Positions 1-8,811 of a stretch of DNA of 64,000 bases are shown piece after piece (position 1 is the stretch's first letter; each line of letters starts with the position of its first letter). Location: contig JAPYXD010000699.1 of assembly GCA_030998225.1 (NCBI GenBank), positions 124,001-188,000 on the forward strand. Reading direction: 5' to 3'. The translations under genes and the position numbers were made by a program. Under the pieces are notes generated by a model that worked only from the letters and a program-made list of their open reading frames with translations, searched no databases and was not told where the DNA came from. Origin of the DNA: Diplolepis rosae. Taxonomy: Eukaryota > Arthropoda > Insecta > Hymenoptera > Diplolepididae.

Positions 1-383
1 TGTTTTCATATTGTCTAGTGTCGAACCTAAAAAGTGAATTATGTCAAAAACCTAAAAATCGTATCCTCATTTTCGCATGTTAAACAAAAAGTTTTATTGT
101 TCGCTTTCATGCTTTTATGCTATATTGAATCGTGTATTATCAAAAATATCAAGCATGCGAATAACTGTTTTTAGCATCACGAGAAGTAAAAATGTCCACA
201 TACTACGCAATGTTTGAGTAATGTTTAGTTTCGAACCTTGAAACGTGCATGCTTAATAAACTGAAAAATCGTATTTACACTTTCGTAGGTTAAGCACGAA
301 ATTATATTGTTCGTTTTCATCCTTTCATGCTATATTGAATCGTGTATTATCGAAGATTTCAAATACCAGAATAACAGTTTTTA

Positions 384-594
384 GCTTCACGAGAAGTGAA
401 AATGTTCACATATTATGCAATGTTTGCATATTGTCTAGTGTCGAACCTAAAAAAGTGAATTATGTCAAAAACCTAAAAATCGTATCCTCATTTTCGCATG
501 TTAAACAAAAAGTTTTATTGTTCCCTTTCATGCTTTTATGCTATATTGAATCGTGTATTATCAAAAATATCAAGTATGCGAATAACTGTTTCTA
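384..594 (+). repeat. Reference type A monomer (211 bp)
   Basis: Chosen as an example of the commoner unit, counted from gcttcacgag to the base before the next gcatcacgag. It opens with three interleaved 5-bp arms: TTCAC (386-390), GTGAA (396-400) and TTCAC (405-409). The middle arm can pair with either neighbour. Next comes the perfect dyad TATGCAA-TGT-TTGCATA at 414-430. The rest is AT-rich and ends with a poly-T tract and TAG. Because 211 is not a multiple of three, the frame shifts by one in each successive A unit, so open frames start in one unit and end in the next. Confidence 0.9.
414..430. promoter_or_regulatory. Perfect 7-bp dyad of type A units (possible protein-binding site)
   Basis: TATGCAATGTTTGCATA is a perfect inverted repeat of 7 bp with a 3-nt spacer. 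It is present in most A units; variants with tgcaatttttgcat keep 6 of the pairs. It is the strongest dyad I found in the unit. It is absent from B units and from the 34-bp-deleted A units. By analogy with satellites that alternate units with and without a protein box (CENP-B box in alpha satellite), it could be a binding site. It does not match the CENP-B box, and function is inference only. Confidence 0.45.
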
Positions 595-804
595 GCATCA
601 CGAGAAATAAAAATGTTCACATACTACGAAATGTTTGAGTAATGTTTAGTTTCGAACCTTGAAACGTGCATGCTTAATAAACTGAAAAATCGTATTTACA
701 CTTTCGTAGGTTAAGCACGAAGTTATATTGTTCGTTTTCATCCTTTCATCCTATATTGAATCGTGTATTATCGAAGATTTCAAATACCAGAATAACAGTT
801 TTTA
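595..804 (+). repeat. Reference type B monomer (210 bp)
   Basis: Second unit family, recognised by gcatcacgagaagtaaaaat, tactacgcaatgtttgag, gaaacgtgcatgcttaata and ttcgtaggttaagcacgaag. It aligns along its whole length with type A, and only the last third is nearly identical. The GTGAA arm is usually changed to GTAAA and the long TATGCAA/TTGCATA dyad is broken (TACGCAA...TGAGTAA), so B units lack the dyads of A. It has in-frame stops, which is why open frames cover A units only. Confidence 0.9.
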
Positions 805-1594
805 GCTTCACGAGAAGTGAAAATGTTCACATATTATGCAATGTTTGCATATTGTCTAGTGTCGAACCTAAAAAAGTGAATTATGTCAAAATCCTAAAAA
901 TCGTATCCGCATGTTCGTATGTTAAACAAAAAGTTTTATTGTTCGGTTTCATCCTTTTATGCTATATTGAATCGTGTATTATCGAAGATGTCAAATACCA
1001 GAATAACAGTTTTTAGCTTCACGAGAAGTGAAAATGTTCACATATTATGCAATGTTAGCATATTGTCTAGTGTCGAACCTAAAAAAGTGAATTATGTCAA
1101 AAACCTAAAAATCGTATCCTCATTTTCGCATGTTAAACAAAAAGTTTTATTGTTCGCTTTCATGCTTTTATGCTATATTGAATCGTGTATTATCAAAAAT
1201 ATCAAGTATGCGAATAACTGTTTTTAGCATCACGAGAAGTACAAATGTCCACATACTACGCAATGTTTGAGTAATGTTTAGTTTCGAACCTTGAAACGTG
1301 CATGCTTAATAAACTGAAAAATCGTTTTTACACTTTCGTAGGTTAAGCAAGAAGTTATATTGTTCGTTTTCATCCTTTCATGCTATATTGAATCGTGTAT
1401 TATCGAAGATTTCAAATACCAGAATAACAGTTTTTAGCTTCACGAGAAGTGAAAATGTTCACATATTATGCAATGTTTGCATATTGTCTAGTGTCTAACC
1501 TAAAAAAGTGAATTATGTCAAAAACCTAAAAATCGTATCCTCATTTTCGCATGTTAAACAAAAAGTTTTATTGTTCCCTTTCATGCTTTTATGC

Positions 1595-1596
1595 TA
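1595..1596. repeat. TA target-site duplication, left of element 1
   Basis: An uninterrupted unit reads tgctatattgaatcg. Here it reads tgc-TA, then the element, then TA-tattgaatcg. The TA is therefore duplicated at 1595-1596 and 2354-2355, the signature of the IS630/Tc1/mariner superfamily. Confidence 0.9.
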
Positions 1597-1622
1597 AAGG
1601 GTTTCCCAATAGGGGTGATATG
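1597..1622 (+). repeat. Left terminal inverted repeat, element 1
   Basis: It begins AAGGGTTTCCCAATAGGGG. It pairs with the right end over 26 bp with one mismatch (G here, A in the complement of the right end, at position 16). A further ttttgaa is shared just inside with a 1-nt offset. Confidence 0.93.
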
Positions 1623-1708
1623 ATTTTGAATGTCCCTATCGGGCTCATTTGAACTGAAATTTTTGACGTCTGCTGTCAGTTGTCATCAGTAAGGTTTGCC
1701 ATTTAATC

Positions 1709-2239
1709 ATGAGTAGTTTCACGCTTCCACAACGTTTGGAAATTGTCCAATTATTTTATCAAAATTCGAGAAGTTTTGTCGGTGTTCAAAGAGCATATCG
1801 TGCAAAATATGGTCGTCATTCTGCTCCATCCGCGCTCTCAAGTCGTCGAATAATCGATAAGTTGGAGAGTGAATTTACTCTATTGGATACTAAGCCTAAA
1901 AATCGTATGCGTACCGCACGTTCTACACAGAATATAGCCGCCGTACAGGCCAGTATCGAGGAAAACCGTGAATTGTCCGTGCCACGCCGATCTCAGGAAT
2001 TGGGCCTGTCCAGGATGACTACCTGGCGTATTTTGCGATTGGATCTTGGCCTGCATCCCTATAAGATGATTCTGGCCCAAGAACTGAAGCCTAATGACCA
2101 TCGTTTGCGTCGGGAGTTCGCGGATTGGGCTCTGGAATCAATTGAAAATGATCCCAATTTTCATCAAAAAATCATCTTTTCTGATGAGGCGCATTTTTGG
2201 CTCAAGTCTCGGGGGACATTTGGCCGATATATTGTTTAA
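1709..2239 (+). pseudogene. Truncated Tc1/mariner-type transposase (DUF4817-like HTH, DNA-binding half)
   Basis: The frame has 176 codons, from an ATG 112 bp inside the element to TAA. Residues 1-55 form an N-terminal helix-turn-helix of the DUF4817 type (SFTLPQRLEIVQLFYQ...RRIIDKLE). Residues 62-72 are a basic linker in the place of the GRPR-like hook. Residues 75-125 are a second HTH (SVPRRSQELGLSRMTTWRIL, then LHPYKM). Residues 154-164 (KIIFSDEAHFW) carry the first catalytic Asp, D159. The protein then leaves the family pattern after FWL and stops. The second and third acidic residues (Asp, Asp/Glu) and the rest of the catalytic domain are missing; full-length relatives are about twice as long. 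The deletion joint is probably near 2200. It cannot catalyse transposition alone but could still bind the element's ends. The frame has no internal stop. Confidence 0.85.
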
Positions 2240-2327
2240 ATCATAAATGGCATAGAATATCCAATATGATAAAAAAGATTTCGATCAATTCCGAATGAAT
2301 ATTCAGTGTTTTTTTTCAATTTCAAAA
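2240..2327 (+). other. 3' untranslated part of element 1
   Basis: This AT-rich stretch lies between the stop codon and the right inverted repeat. It includes a T-run near 2309-2316 and the sequence aaaaaagatttcgatcaatt. It is probably the remnant tail of the parent transposon after internal deletion. I see no gene or defined signal. Confidence 0.6.
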
Positions 2328-2353
2328 CATATCACCCTTATTGGGAAACCCTT
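2328..2353 (-). repeat. Right terminal inverted repeat, element 1
   Basis: It reads CATATCACCCTTATTGGGAA followed by ACCCTT. This is the inverted partner of 1597-1622 with one mismatch. TA at 2354-2355 follows immediately. Confidence 0.93.
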
Positions 2354-4362
2354 TATATTGAATCGTGTATTATCAAAAATATCAAGTATGCGAATAAGTG
2401 TTTCTAGCATCACGAGAAGTAAAAATGTTCACATACTACGCAATGTTTGAGTAATGTTTAGTTACGAACCTTGAAACGTGCATGCTTAATAAACTGAAAA
2501 ATCGTATTTACACTTTCGTAGGTTAAGCACGAAGTTATATTGTTCGTTTTCATCCTTTCATGCTATATTGAATCGTGTATTATCGAAGATTTCAAATACC
2601 AGAATAACAGTTTTTAGCTTCACGAGAAGTGAAAATGTTCACATATTATGCAATGTTTGCATATTGTCTAGTGTCGAACCTAAAAAAGTGAATTATGTCA
2701 AAATCCTAAAAATCGTATCCGCATGTTCGTATGTTAAACAAAAAGTTTTATTGTTCGGTTTCATCCTTTTATGCTATATTGAATCGTGTATTATCGAAGA
2801 TGTCAAATACCAGAATAACAGTTTTTAGCTTCACGAGAAGTGAAAATGTTCACATATTATGCAATGTTAGCATATTGTCTAGTGTCGAACCTAAAAAAGT
2901 GCATTATGTCAAAAACCTAAAAATCGTATCCTCATTTTCGCATGTTAAACAAAAAGTTTTATTGTTCGCTTTCATGCTTTTATGCTATATTGAATCGTGT
3001 ATTATCAAAAATATCAAGTATGCGAATAACTGTTTTAAGCATCACGAGAAGTAAAAATGTCCACATACTACGCAATGTTTGAGTAATGTTTAGTTTCGAA
3101 CCTTGAAACGTGCATGCTTAATAAACTTAAAAATCGTAATTACACTTTCGTAGGTTAAGTACGAAGTTATATTGTTCGGTTTCATCTTATCATGCTATAT
3201 TGAATCGTGTAGTATCGAAGTTGCCAAATATGAGAATAACAATTTTTAGCTTCACGAGAAGTAAAAATATTCACATACTACGCAATGTTTGCGTAATGTT
3301 TAGTTTCAAACGTTGAAACGTGCATGCTTGATACACTTAAAAATCGTAATTACACTTTCGTAGGTTAAGCACGAAGTAATATTGTTCGGTTTCATCCTTT
3401 CATGCTATATTGAATCGTGTATTATCGAAGATTTCAAATACCAGAATAACAGTTTTTAGCTTCACGAGAAGTGAAAATATTCACATATTATGCAATGTTT
3501 GCATATTGTCTAGTGTCGAACCTCAAAAAGTGAATTTGGTCAAAAACCTAAAAATCGTATCCGCATTTTCGTATGTTAAACAAAAAGTTTTATTGTTCGC
3601 TTCCATCCTTTTATGCTATATTGAATCGTGTATTATCGAAGATGTCAAATACCAGAATAACAGTTTTTAGCTTCACGAGAAGTGAAAATGTTTACATATT
3701 ATGCAATGTTTGCATGTTGTCTAGTGTCGAACCTAAAAGAGTGAATTTTGTCAAAAACCTATAAATCGTATCCGCATTTTCGTATGTTAAACAAAAAGTT
3801 TTATTGTTTGCTGTCATCGTTTTTTTCTATGCTGAATCGTGTATTATCTAAGTTATGTTTAATAAACTTAAAAATAGTATTTACACTTTCGTAGGTTAAG
3901 TACGAAGTTATATTGTTCGGTTTAATCTTATCATGCTATATTGAATCGTGTATTATCGAAGTTGCCAAATATAAGAATAACAGGCTTTAGCATCACGAGA
4001 AGTAAAAATGTTCACATACTACGCAATGTTTGAGTAATGTTTAGTTTCGAACCTTGAAACGTGCATGCTTAATAAACTGAAAAATCGTAATTACACTTTC
4101 GTAGGTTAAGGACGAAGTTATATTCTTCTGTTTAATCTTTTCGTGCAATATGGAATCGTGTATTATCGAAGATGTCAATTACCAGAATAACAGTTTTTAG
4201 CTTCACGAGAAGTGAAAATGTTTACATATTATGCAATGTTTGCATGTTGTCTAGTGTCGAACCTAAAAGAGTGAATTTTGTCAAAAACCTAAAAATCGCA
4301 TTCGCATTTTCGTATGTTCAACAAAAAGTTTTATTGTTTGCTGTCGTCGTTTTGTTCTATAC

Positions 4363-4472
4363 AGAATCGTGTATTATCTAAGTTATGCTTAATAAACTGA
4401 AAAATCGTATTTACACTTTCGAAGGATAAGTACGAAGTTATAATGTTCGGTTTCAGCTTATCATGCTATATT
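4363..4472 (+). repeat. Half-length B unit (about 110 bp), example
   Basis: After tattatctaag the sequence jumps straight to ttatgcttaataaactg, skipping about 100 bp that normally runs from the end of one unit through the first half of a B unit. The distance between successive gaatcgtgt landmarks falls from about 210 to 110. The unit before it is a distinctive A variant (aaaagagtg, atcgcattcgc, gttcaacaaaaag, tatacagaatcg). I count 23 such joints, near 3846, 4376, 5961, 8341, 10556, 29886, 31041, 33047, 34840, 36637, 42956, 43486, 44436, 46866, 47816, 56471, 58676, 59211, 60586, 61321, 62276, 62806 and 63336. Confidence 0.85.
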
Positions 4473-4950
4473 GAATCGTGTATTATCGAAGTTGCCAAAT
4501 ATGAGAATAACAGTTTTTAGCATCACTAGAAGTAAGATTATTCAAATACTACTCAATGTTTGAGTAATGTTTAGTTTCGAACCTTGAAACGTGCATGCTT
4601 AATAAACTGAAAAATCGTAATTACACTTTCGTAGGATAAGCACGAAGTTATATTGTTCGGTTTCATCTTCTCATACTATATGGAATCGTGTATTATCGAA
4701 GATGTCAAATACCAGAATAACAGTTTTTAGCTTCACGAGAAGTGAAAATGTTTACATATTATGCAATCTTTGCATATTGTCTAGTGTCGAACCTAAAAAA
4801 GTGAGTTATGTCAAAAACCTAAAAATCGTATCCGCATTTTCGCATGATAAACAAAAAGTTTTATTGTTCGCTTTCATCCTTTTATGCTATATTGAATCGT
4901 GTATTATCGAAGATGTCATATACCAGAATAACAGTTTTTAGCTTCACGAG

Positions 4951-4968
4951 ATGTGAAAATATTCACAT
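4951..4968. promoter_or_regulatory. Extended dyad variant in A units (ATGTGAA-AATA-TTCACAT)
   Basis: In a subset of A units the first dyad is extended to perfect 7-bp arms, ATGTGAA and TTCACAT, around a 4-nt spacer. In the same units the second dyad is weakened (ttttgctatgttagcata). Other examples lie near 7545, 20834, 29093, 32667 and 43853. The two dyads may trade strength between unit variants. Any function is inferred. Confidence 0.4.
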
Positions 4969-6789
4969 ATTTTGCTATGTTAGCATATTGTCTAGTGTCG
5001 AACCTAACAAAGTGAATTTGGTCAAAAACCTAAAAATCGTATCCGCATTTTCGTATGTTAAACAAAAAGTTTTATTGTTCGCTTCCATCCTTTTATGCTA
5101 TATTGAATCGTGTATTATCGAAGATGTCAAATACCAGAATAATAGTTTTTAGCTTCATGAGAAGTGAAATTATTCTCATATTATGCAATGTTTGCATGTT
5201 GTCTAGTGTCGAACCTAAAAAAGTGAGTTATGTCAAAAACCTAAAAATCGTATCCGCATTTTCGCATGATAAACAAAAAGTTTTATTGTTCGCTTTCATC
5301 CTTTCATGCTATATTGAATCGTGTATTATCGAAGATGTCAAATACCAGAATAACAGTTTTTAGCTTCACGAGAAGTGAAAATGTTTACATATTATGCAAT
5401 GTTTGCATATTGTCTAGTGTCGAACCTAAAAAAGTGAGTTATGTCAAAAACCTAAAAATCGTATCCGCATTTTCGCATGTTAAAAAAAAGTTTTATTGTT
5501 CGCTTTCATCCTTTTATGCTATATTGAATCGTGTATTATCGAAGATGTCATATACCAGAATAACAGTTTTTAGCTTCACGAGATGTGAAAATATTCACAT
5601 ATTTTGCTATGTTAGCATATTGTCTAGTGTCGAACCTAACGAAGTGAATTTGGTCAAAAACCTAAAAATAGTATCCGCATTTTCGTATGTTAAACAAAAA
5701 GTTTTATTGTTCGCTTCCATCCTTTTATGCTATATTGAATCGTGTATTATCGAAGATGTCAAATACCAGAATAACAGTTTTTAGCTTCACGAGAAGTGAA
5801 AATGTTTACATATTATGCAATGTTTGCATGTTGTCTATTGTCGAACCTAAAAGAGTGAATTTTGTCAAAAACCTAAAAATCGCATTCGCATTTTCGTATG
5901 TTCAACAAAAAGTTTTATTGTTTGCTGTCGTCGTTTTGTTCTATACAGAATCGTGTATTATCGAAGTTATGCTTAATAAACTGAAAAATCGTATTTACAC
6001 TTTCGAAGGCTAAGTACGAAGTTATATTGTTCGCTTTCATCCTTTTATGCTATATTAAATCGTGTATTATCAAAAATATCAAATATGCGAATAACTGTTT
6101 TTAGCATCACGAGAAGTAAAAATGTTCACATACTACGCAATGTTTGAGTAATGTTTAGTTTCGAACCTTGAAACGTGCATGCTTAATAAACTGAAAAATC
6201 GTATTTACACTTTCGTAGGTTAAGCACGAAGTTATATTGTTCGGTTTCATTCTTTTATGCTATATTGAATCGTGTATTATGGAAGATTTCAGATACCAGA
6301 ATAACAGTTTTTAGCTTCACGAGAAGTGAAAATATTCACATATTATGCAATGTTTGCATATTGTCTAGTGTCGAACCTAAAAAGGTGAATTTTGTCAAAA
6401 ACCTAAAAATCGTATCCGCATTTTCGTATGTTAAACAAAAAGTTTTATTGTTCGCTTTCATCCTTTCGTGCTATATTGAATCGTGTATTATCGAAGATAT
6501 CAAATACCAGAATAACAGTTTTTGGCTTCACGAGAAGTGAAAATATTCACATATTATGCAATTTTTGCATATTGTCTAGTGTCTAAGTGAATTATGTCAA
6601 AAACCAAAAAATCGTATCCGCATTTTAGTCTGTTAAACAAAAAGTTTTATTGTTCGCTTTCATCCTTTTTTGCTATATTGAATCGTGTATTCTCGAAGAT
6701 GTCAAATACCAGAATAACAGTTTTTAGCTTCATGAGAAGTGAAATTATTCTCATATTATGCAATGTTTGCATATTGTCTAGTGTCGAAC

Positions 6790-8185
6790 CTAAAAAGTGA
6801 ATTATGTCAAAATCCTAAAAATCGTATCCGCATTTTCGTATGTTAAACAAAAAGTTTTATTGTTCGCTTCCATCCTTTTATGCTGTATTGAATCGTGTAT
6901 TATCGAAGATGTCAAATACCAGAATAACAGTTTTTAGCTTCACGAGAAGTGAACTAGTGTCGAACCTAAAAAAGTGAGTTATGTGAAAAACCTAAAAATC
7001 GTATCCTCATTTTCGCATGTTAAACAAAAAGTTTTATTGTTCGCTTCCATCCTTTTATGCTATATTGAATCGTGTAGTATCAAAAATATCAAGTATGCTA
7101 ATAACTGTTTTTAGCATCACGAGAAGTAAAAATGTTCACATACTACGGAATGTTTGAGTAATGTTTAGTTTCGAACCTTGAAACCTGCATGCTTAATAAA
7201 CTGAAAAATCGTATTTACACTTTCGTAGGTTAAGTACGAAGTTATATTGTTCGGTTTCATTCTTTTATGCTATATTGAATCGTGTATTATCGAAGATTTC
7301 AGATACCAGAATAACAGTTTTTAGCTTCACGAGAAGTGAAAATATTCACATTTTATGCAATGTTTGCATATTGTCTAGTGTCGAACCTAAAAAAGTCAGT
7401 TATGTCAAAAACCTAAAAATCGTATCCGCATTTTCGCATGATAAACAAAAAGTTTTATTGTTCGCTTTCATCCTTTTATGCTATATTGAATCGTGTATTA
7501 TCGAAGATGTCATATACCAGAATAACAGTTTTTAGCATCACGAGATGTGAAAATATTCACATATTTTGCTATGTTAGCATATTGTCTAGTGTCGAACCTA
7601 ACAAAGTGAATTTGGTCAAAAACCTAAAAATCGTATCCGCATTTTCGTATGTTAAACAAAAAGTTTTATTGTTCGCTTCCATCCTTTTATGCTATATTGA
7701 ATCGTGTATTATCGAAGATGTCAAATACCAGAATAATAGTTTTTAGCTTCATGAGAAGTGAAATTATTCTCATATTATGCAATGTTTGCATGTTGTCTAG
7801 TGTCGATCCTAAAAAAGTGAGTTATGTCAAAAACCTAAAAATCGTATCCGCATTTTCGCATGATAAACAAAAAGTTTTATTGTTCGCTTTCATCCTTTCA
7901 TGCTATATTGAATCGTGTATTATCGAAGATGTCAAATACCAGAATAACAGTTTTTAGCTTCACGAGAAGTGAAAATGTTTACATATTATGCAATGTTTGC
8001 ATATTGTCTAGTGTCGAACCTAAAAAAGTGAGTTATGTCAAAAACCTAAAAATCGTATCCGCATTTTCGCATGTTAAACAAAAAGTTTTATTGTTCGCTT
8101 TCATCCTTTTATGCTATATTGAATCGTGTATTATCGAAGATGTCAAATATCAGAATAACAGTTTTTAGCTTCACGAGAAGTGAAA
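6790..8185. repeat. Dispersed satellite block, recurs at 28337-29731
   Basis: About 1.4 kb matches 28337-29731 at a constant shift of 21546 bp. The match includes the 34-bp-deleted unit (6951 and 28497), the gctgtattg variant, aaaagtcagttatg near 7390 and gtcaaatatcag near 8146. Parts of it (four successive A units beginning near 7275) also recur from about 20564, 22216, 26362 and 28821, and a related version from 4702 and 59536. No gene is evident. Confidence 0.85.
6951..6957 (+). repeat. 34-bp-deletion A unit, first example
   Basis: The sequence gagaagtgaactagtgtcg replaces the normal gagaagtgaa...ctagtgtcg, removing the 34 bp that contain the third TTCAC arm and the entire TATGCAA/TTGCATA dyad. 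The unit shrinks to 177 bp. Joints (first base of gaactag) are at 6951, 12405, 13634, 15707, 16937, 19010, 20240, 21892, 23333, 24563, 27480, 28497, 38479, 39709 and 40939. They occur in two main contexts: after a B unit ending gatgttgccaaatatgag, and after an A unit containing gctgtattg. Confidence 0.9.
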
Positions 8186-8811
8186 ATCTTTACATATTAT
8201 GCAATGTTTGAATATTGTCTAGTGTCGAACCTAAAAAAGTGAATTTTGTCAAAAACATAAAAATCGCATTCGCATTTTAGTATTTTAAAGAAAAAGTTTT
8301 ATTGTTTGCTGTCGTCGTTTTGTCCTATACAGAATCGTGTATTATCTAAGTTATGATTAATAAACTGAAAAATCGTATTTACACTTTCGAAGGTTAAGTA
8401 CGAAGTTATATTGTTCGGTTTCATCCTTTCATGCTATATTGAATCGTGTATTATCGAAGATGTCAAATACCAGAATAACAGTTTTTAGCTTCACGAGAAG
8501 TGAAAATCTTTACATATTATGCAATCTTTGCATATTGTCTAGTATCGAACCTAAAAAAGTGAGTTATGTCAAAAACCTAAAAATCGTATCCGCATTTTCG
8601 CATGTTAAAAAAAAGTTTTATTGTTCGCTTTCATCCTTTTATGCTATGTTGAATCGTGTATTATCGAAGATGTCATATACCAGAATAACAGTTTTTAGCT
8701 TCACGAGATGTGAAAATATTCACATATTTTGCTATGTTAGCATATTGTCTAGTGTCGAACCTAACGAAGTGAATTTGGTCAAAAACCTAAAAATCGTATC
8801 CGCATTTTCGT
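8186..8811. repeat. Satellite array, linking segment
   Basis: A units with one half-length B unit near 8341. A 156-codon open frame (8439-8909) spans two units through a shortened A-tract near 8607. It links the 6790-8185 block to the higher-order repeats of about 2006 bp. No gene is evident. Confidence 0.8.

Larger units (their letters stand above)
1..1596. repeat. Satellite array, left segment (about 211-bp units)
   Basis: Tandem units in one orientation, recognised by the recurring landmarks ttgaatcgtgtattatc, gagaagtgaaaatgttcac and gtctagtgtcgaacct. The unit order is mixed A and B: A at 384-594, B at 595-804, then A, A, B, A. The window opens inside a unit, so the array continues to the left. 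The segment ends inside an A unit where the first transposon is inserted. Between positions 1 and 1596 it matches 52414-54010 almost base for base, including a rare gtgtctaacc variant near 1493 that is also present near 53908. The open frames here are the satellite read in frame; I see no sign of a gene. Confidence 0.95.
1597..2353 (+). mobile_element. Non-autonomous Tc1/mariner-type element, copy 1 (757 bp)
   Basis: The element is bounded by 26-bp inverted repeats beginning AAGGGTTTCCC and flanked by duplicated TA. It holds 112 bp of leader, an open frame of 176 codons, and a tail of 114 bp with no other gene. Composition is visibly less AT-rich than the satellite. The frame covers only the DNA-binding half of a transposase plus the first catalytic Asp region, so the element cannot supply a complete transposase. 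It is best read as an internal-deletion derivative of a longer autonomous mariner-like element, mobilisable in trans if an active relative exists. It differs from copy 2 at one base that I can see. Confidence 0.92.
2354..6790. repeat. Satellite array between element 1 and the first dispersed block
   Basis: Continuous A and B units, with half-length B units near 3846, 4376 and 5961. Up to about 3240 the sequence follows 54768-55660 (shared rare variants: gttacgaacc near 2462, aagtgcattatg near 2897, cgtgtagtatc near 3208). From about 3620 to 5430 it follows 58453-60262 at a shift of 54833 bp (shared rare variants: cctataaatcg near 3758, tatggaatcg near 4681). A 172-codon open frame at 5266-5784 runs through two units because an A-tract near 5484 is one base shorter. 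No gene is evident. Confidence 0.9.

Noticed and set aside
414..430. Octamer (POU-type) binding site within the dyad
   Set aside because: Each arm contains ATGCAA or TTGCAT, but the full ATGCAAAT octamer is not formed in the common unit, so the resemblance is too weak to call.
384..804. CENP-B box in the satellite unit
   Set aside because: I looked for the TTCG....A..CGGG core in A and B units. TTCG occurs (for example ttcgtatg, ttcggttt), but the required downstream CGGG does not follow.
1880..2101. Minus-strand open frame of 73 codons inside the transposon (also 54294-54515)
   Set aside because: It lies entirely antisense to the transposase frame, has no recognisable domain, and is explained as a shadow of that frame.
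1709..2239. Complete, active transposase gene
   Set aside because: Only the first catalytic Asp region is present. The second and third acidic residues and the remaining catalytic domain are absent before the stop codon.
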